Positions 62,240 through 64,000 of a stretch of DNA of 64,000 nucleotides are shown here, in pieces; within the stretch, counting starts at the first letter, position 1; every line of letters begins with the position of its first letter. Under the pieces are notes generated by a model. The model saw only the letters and a program-made list of their open reading frames with translations. It ran no database searches and was not told the DNA's origin. Location: contig NZ_BOMN01000010.1 in NCBI RefSeq assembly GCF_016862215.1, forward strand, positions 62,001-126,000, read 5' to 3'. Origin of the DNA: Winogradskya humida (GTDB lineage Bacteria; Actinomycetota; Actinomycetes; Mycobacteriales; Micromonosporaceae). Position numbers and translations under genes: made by a program.

Positions 62240-64000
62240 GTGGATGTCGACGCCGGCCACGGCGCCGCATTGGGGCGTGCCCTGCCCATGCCGCTGGCTA
62301 AGCGGTTGCGATCCCTCCTGAGCTTTCAGGGCAACGACGACGACCCCGTCACCACTCTGACCCGGACCCATCGGGCAATTCACCCCTCGGCCGACGCCGG
62401 CGTCCTGCGCCGCAGCTACGCGGTCGCGGAAAACATGCACCGCGGCCAGTTCCGCAAGAGTGGCGACCCGTACATCAGCCATCCGCTCGCGGTCGCGCAG
62501 ATTTGCGCCGAGCTGGGCATGGACACGACGACCCTGGTGGCGGCGCTGCTGCACGACACGGTCGAGGACACCAGCTACACGTTGGAGACGCTCAACGGCG
62601 ACTTCGGCCCCGAGGTGACCCACCTGGTCGACGGCGTGACCAAGTTCGACAAGGCGTTCTACGGCAAGGTCGCCGAGGCCGAGACCATCCGCAAGATGAT
62701 CGTCGCGGCCGGCAAGGACGTCCGGGTCCTCGTGATCAAGCTCGCCGACCGGCTGCACAACATGCGGACCCTCGGCGCCCGCTCCCCCGCCTCCCGCGCC
62801 CGCATCGCCACGGCCACGCTCGACGTGCTCGTCCCGCTCTGCGACCGGCTCGGCATCCAGGCCCTCAAGCGCGACCTCGACGACGTGGTGCTCTACCACC
62901 TCGAGCCGGACTCCTTCGCCCGCATCGAGGAGCACGTCAAGAACCGCCCCGGCTGGAACGAATACCTCAACGAGGTCGTCGGCAAGGCCCGCGGAGCGCT
63001 GCGCCGCACGAAGGTCTACGGCGACGTGCAGCCCCGGCCCCGGCACTACTACTCCATCTGGAAAGACACCGTCGCCGGCGGCCATCAGGTCCCGTTCGAC
63101 CTGCCCCGGATCGTCGTCGTGGTCGACGGGCCCGAGACCGACTGTTACGCCGCGCTCGGCGCGATCCACGGCCAGTGGCGCCCGGTGGCCGGCCGCTTCA
63201 AGGACTTCATCGCCTCCCCCAAGAACAACCTCTACCGCTCCCTGCACACGACGGTCACCGGCCCGGAAGGCCGCCTGGTCGAGGTGCTCATCCGGACGGT
63301 CTCCATGCACCGGTGCGCCGAGTTCGGCGTCGCGACCGGTTACCGCTACCCCAAGTCCGAGGCGGAATCCCCCGGCCAGGACCAGCTGACCTGGCTCAAG
63401 CGGGTGCTCGACTGGCAGGAGGACGCCACCGACGCCGGCCAGTTCCTCGCCTCGCTGCGCTGCGACCTCGCCGAGGCCCAGATCACCGTCTTCGCCAAGG
63501 GCCAGACGTTCGAGCTCCCCGCCGCGTCCACCCCGGTCGACCTCGCGTACGAGCTGAACCCCGGCAAGGGCGACCAGACGCTCGCCGCGACCATCAACGG
63601 CCGGCTGGCCCCCCTCGGTTCCGAGCTCCGCGACGGCGACGTCGTCGAGATCTTCACCGAGAGCGACGGCCCGATCGACCCGGAAGAATCCACCGCCCCG
63701 CGCGGCCCCCGCAAGGAATGGCTCGGCTTCGTCAAGTCGACCCAGGCCCAGATGCAGATCAACCGCTACTTCGCCGAGGACAACGCGCCCGGCATCAGCA
63801 TCCAGGACAAGGTACGCCTCGGGCGCGCGACCATCGGCCTCACGTTGCGCAAGCACGACCGCGGCCTGGCCAGCGAGGTGCCCCTGCGCCGCCTCGCCGA
63901 GGAGCTCGGCTACCCCGACCTCGAAACCATGCTCGTGGCGGTCACCGAGCGCAACCTCGAGCCCGACCAGGTCGTCGAACAGCTCATCGCCCTCGTCGAC
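62240..64000 (+). CDS. RelA/SpoT-family protein (cut by window edge)
   Basis: At least 587 residues, truncated at the window end. The HD hydrolase domain is intact, with HPLAVAQICAEL and LLHDTVEDT. The synthetase domain aligns over YYSIWKD, GRFKDFIASPKNNLYRSLHT and VEVLIRTVSMHR, but key positions differ from known synthetases: the G-loop reads RPRHYYSIW where RPKH is usual, the Arg after the Mg-binding Asp is lost (FDLPRIVVVV), and EIQIRT reads EVLIRT. A TGS domain (ITVFAKGQTFELPAASTP) follows. It may be a ppGpp hydrolase with weak or no synthesis. The start is GTG after GAGGGGG. Confidence 0.9.
   Translation, partial: MDVDAGHGAALGRALPMPLAKRLRSLLSFQGNDDDPVTTLTRTHRAIHPSADAGVLRRSYAVAENMHRGQFRKSGDPYISHPLAVAQICAELGMDTTTLVAALLHDTVEDTSYTLETLNGDFGPEVTHLVDGVTKFDKAFYGKVAEAETIRKMIVAAGKDVRVLVIKLADRLHNMRTLGARSPASRARIATATLDVLVPLCDRLGIQALKRDLDDVVLYHLEPDSFARIEEHVKNRPGWNEYLNEVVGKARGALRRTKVYGDVQPRPRHYYSIWKDTVAGGHQVPFDLPRIVVVVDGPETDCYAALGAIHGQWRPVAGRFKDFIASPKNNLYRSLHTTVTGPEGRLVEVLIRTVSMHRCAEFGVATGYRYPKSEAESPGQDQLTWLKRVLDWQEDATDAGQFLASLRCDLAEAQITVFAKGQTFELPAASTPVDLAYELNPGKGDQTLAATINGRLAPLGSELRDGDVVEIFTESDGPIDPEESTAPRGPRKEWLGFVKSTQAQMQINRYFAEDNAPGISIQDKVRLGRATIGLTLRKHDRGLASEVPLRRLAEELGYPDLETMLVAVTERNLEPDQVVEQLIALVD

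Noticed and set aside
62147-63856. A 569-codon open frame on the minus strand
   Set aside because: It is antisense to the clearly recognisable RSH gene and is dominated by Asp, Gly, Val and Arg. No domain or ribosome site.

Overview
This is a high-GC actinobacterial chromosome segment: codons end almost always in G or C, many starts are GTG or TTG, and at least sixteen start codons sit 6-7 nt after a TANNNT -10 box with no Shine-Dalgarno, the mark of leaderless transcripts. The gene set (SdhA/SdhB, PASTA Ser/Thr kinase, class II DAHP synthase, PimB-type mannosyltransferase, RNase AS, CrtYc/CrtYd, GH18 chitinase) fits a filamentous actinomycete. A Micromonosporaceae member such as Actinoplanes is my best guess, by inference only. 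No rRNA, tRNA, CRISPR array, insertion sequence or prophage was recognised.

Layout. 1-7920: end of the sdh operon, a lipoprotein hydrolase, a LysR/MFS divergon, a small kinase, a methyltransferase, and a TetR/FAD-monooxygenase divergon. 8050-14517: two regulator-plus-efflux units (HTH/MFS and MarR/MFS), each with a pair of matching operators, two frameshifted gene remnants, a SUKH-type protein and an HNH nuclease. 14518-15497: a gene-free stretch of three unrelated short tandem-repeat arrays. 15498-22841: CDP-alcohol transferase, metF, polyprenyl synthase, split lycopene cyclase, Rv2175c-like DNA-binding protein, PknL-like PASTA kinase and endonuclease IV. 23031-28034: accessory genes, including a TetR operon with a perfect palindrome and a Panacea/PIN toxin-antitoxin pair. 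28031-43908: threonine aldolase, DAHP synthase, chitinase, glutathione peroxidase, ProC, a phosphofructokinase with the pyrophosphate-type signature, Crp, RNase AS, a PlsC/MpaB/MaoC operon and OtsA. 43918-49429: six closely spaced genes on the minus strand. 49522-51889: a two-component system. 52002-60253: a mostly minus-strand run with thioredoxin/DUF4395, an ABC exporter, PimB, an M48 protease and a NYN protein. 60358-64000: a DEDDh-exonuclease/GIY-YIG protein and the start of an RSH (RelA/SpoT) protein.

The core genes from metF to the exonuclease/GIY-YIG protein follow the order I recall for Mycobacterium tuberculosis Rv2172c-Rv2191, with accessory genes inserted and a carotenoid cyclase pair where the mannosyltransferase gene mptA would sit.

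The most unusual feature is a repeated pattern of short tandem duplications that begin at, or include, the stop codon of a gene (5763-5830, 13919-14088, 22839-22872, 33405-33448, 42383-42440, 52718-52880). In one case the duplication seems to have uncoupled two formerly overlapping genes. Other points worth checking are the dual GTCAAC-N5-GTTGAC operators, the Panacea/PIN module, an alpha/beta hydrolase that has lost its nucleophile, and an RSH protein with a degenerate synthetase domain.
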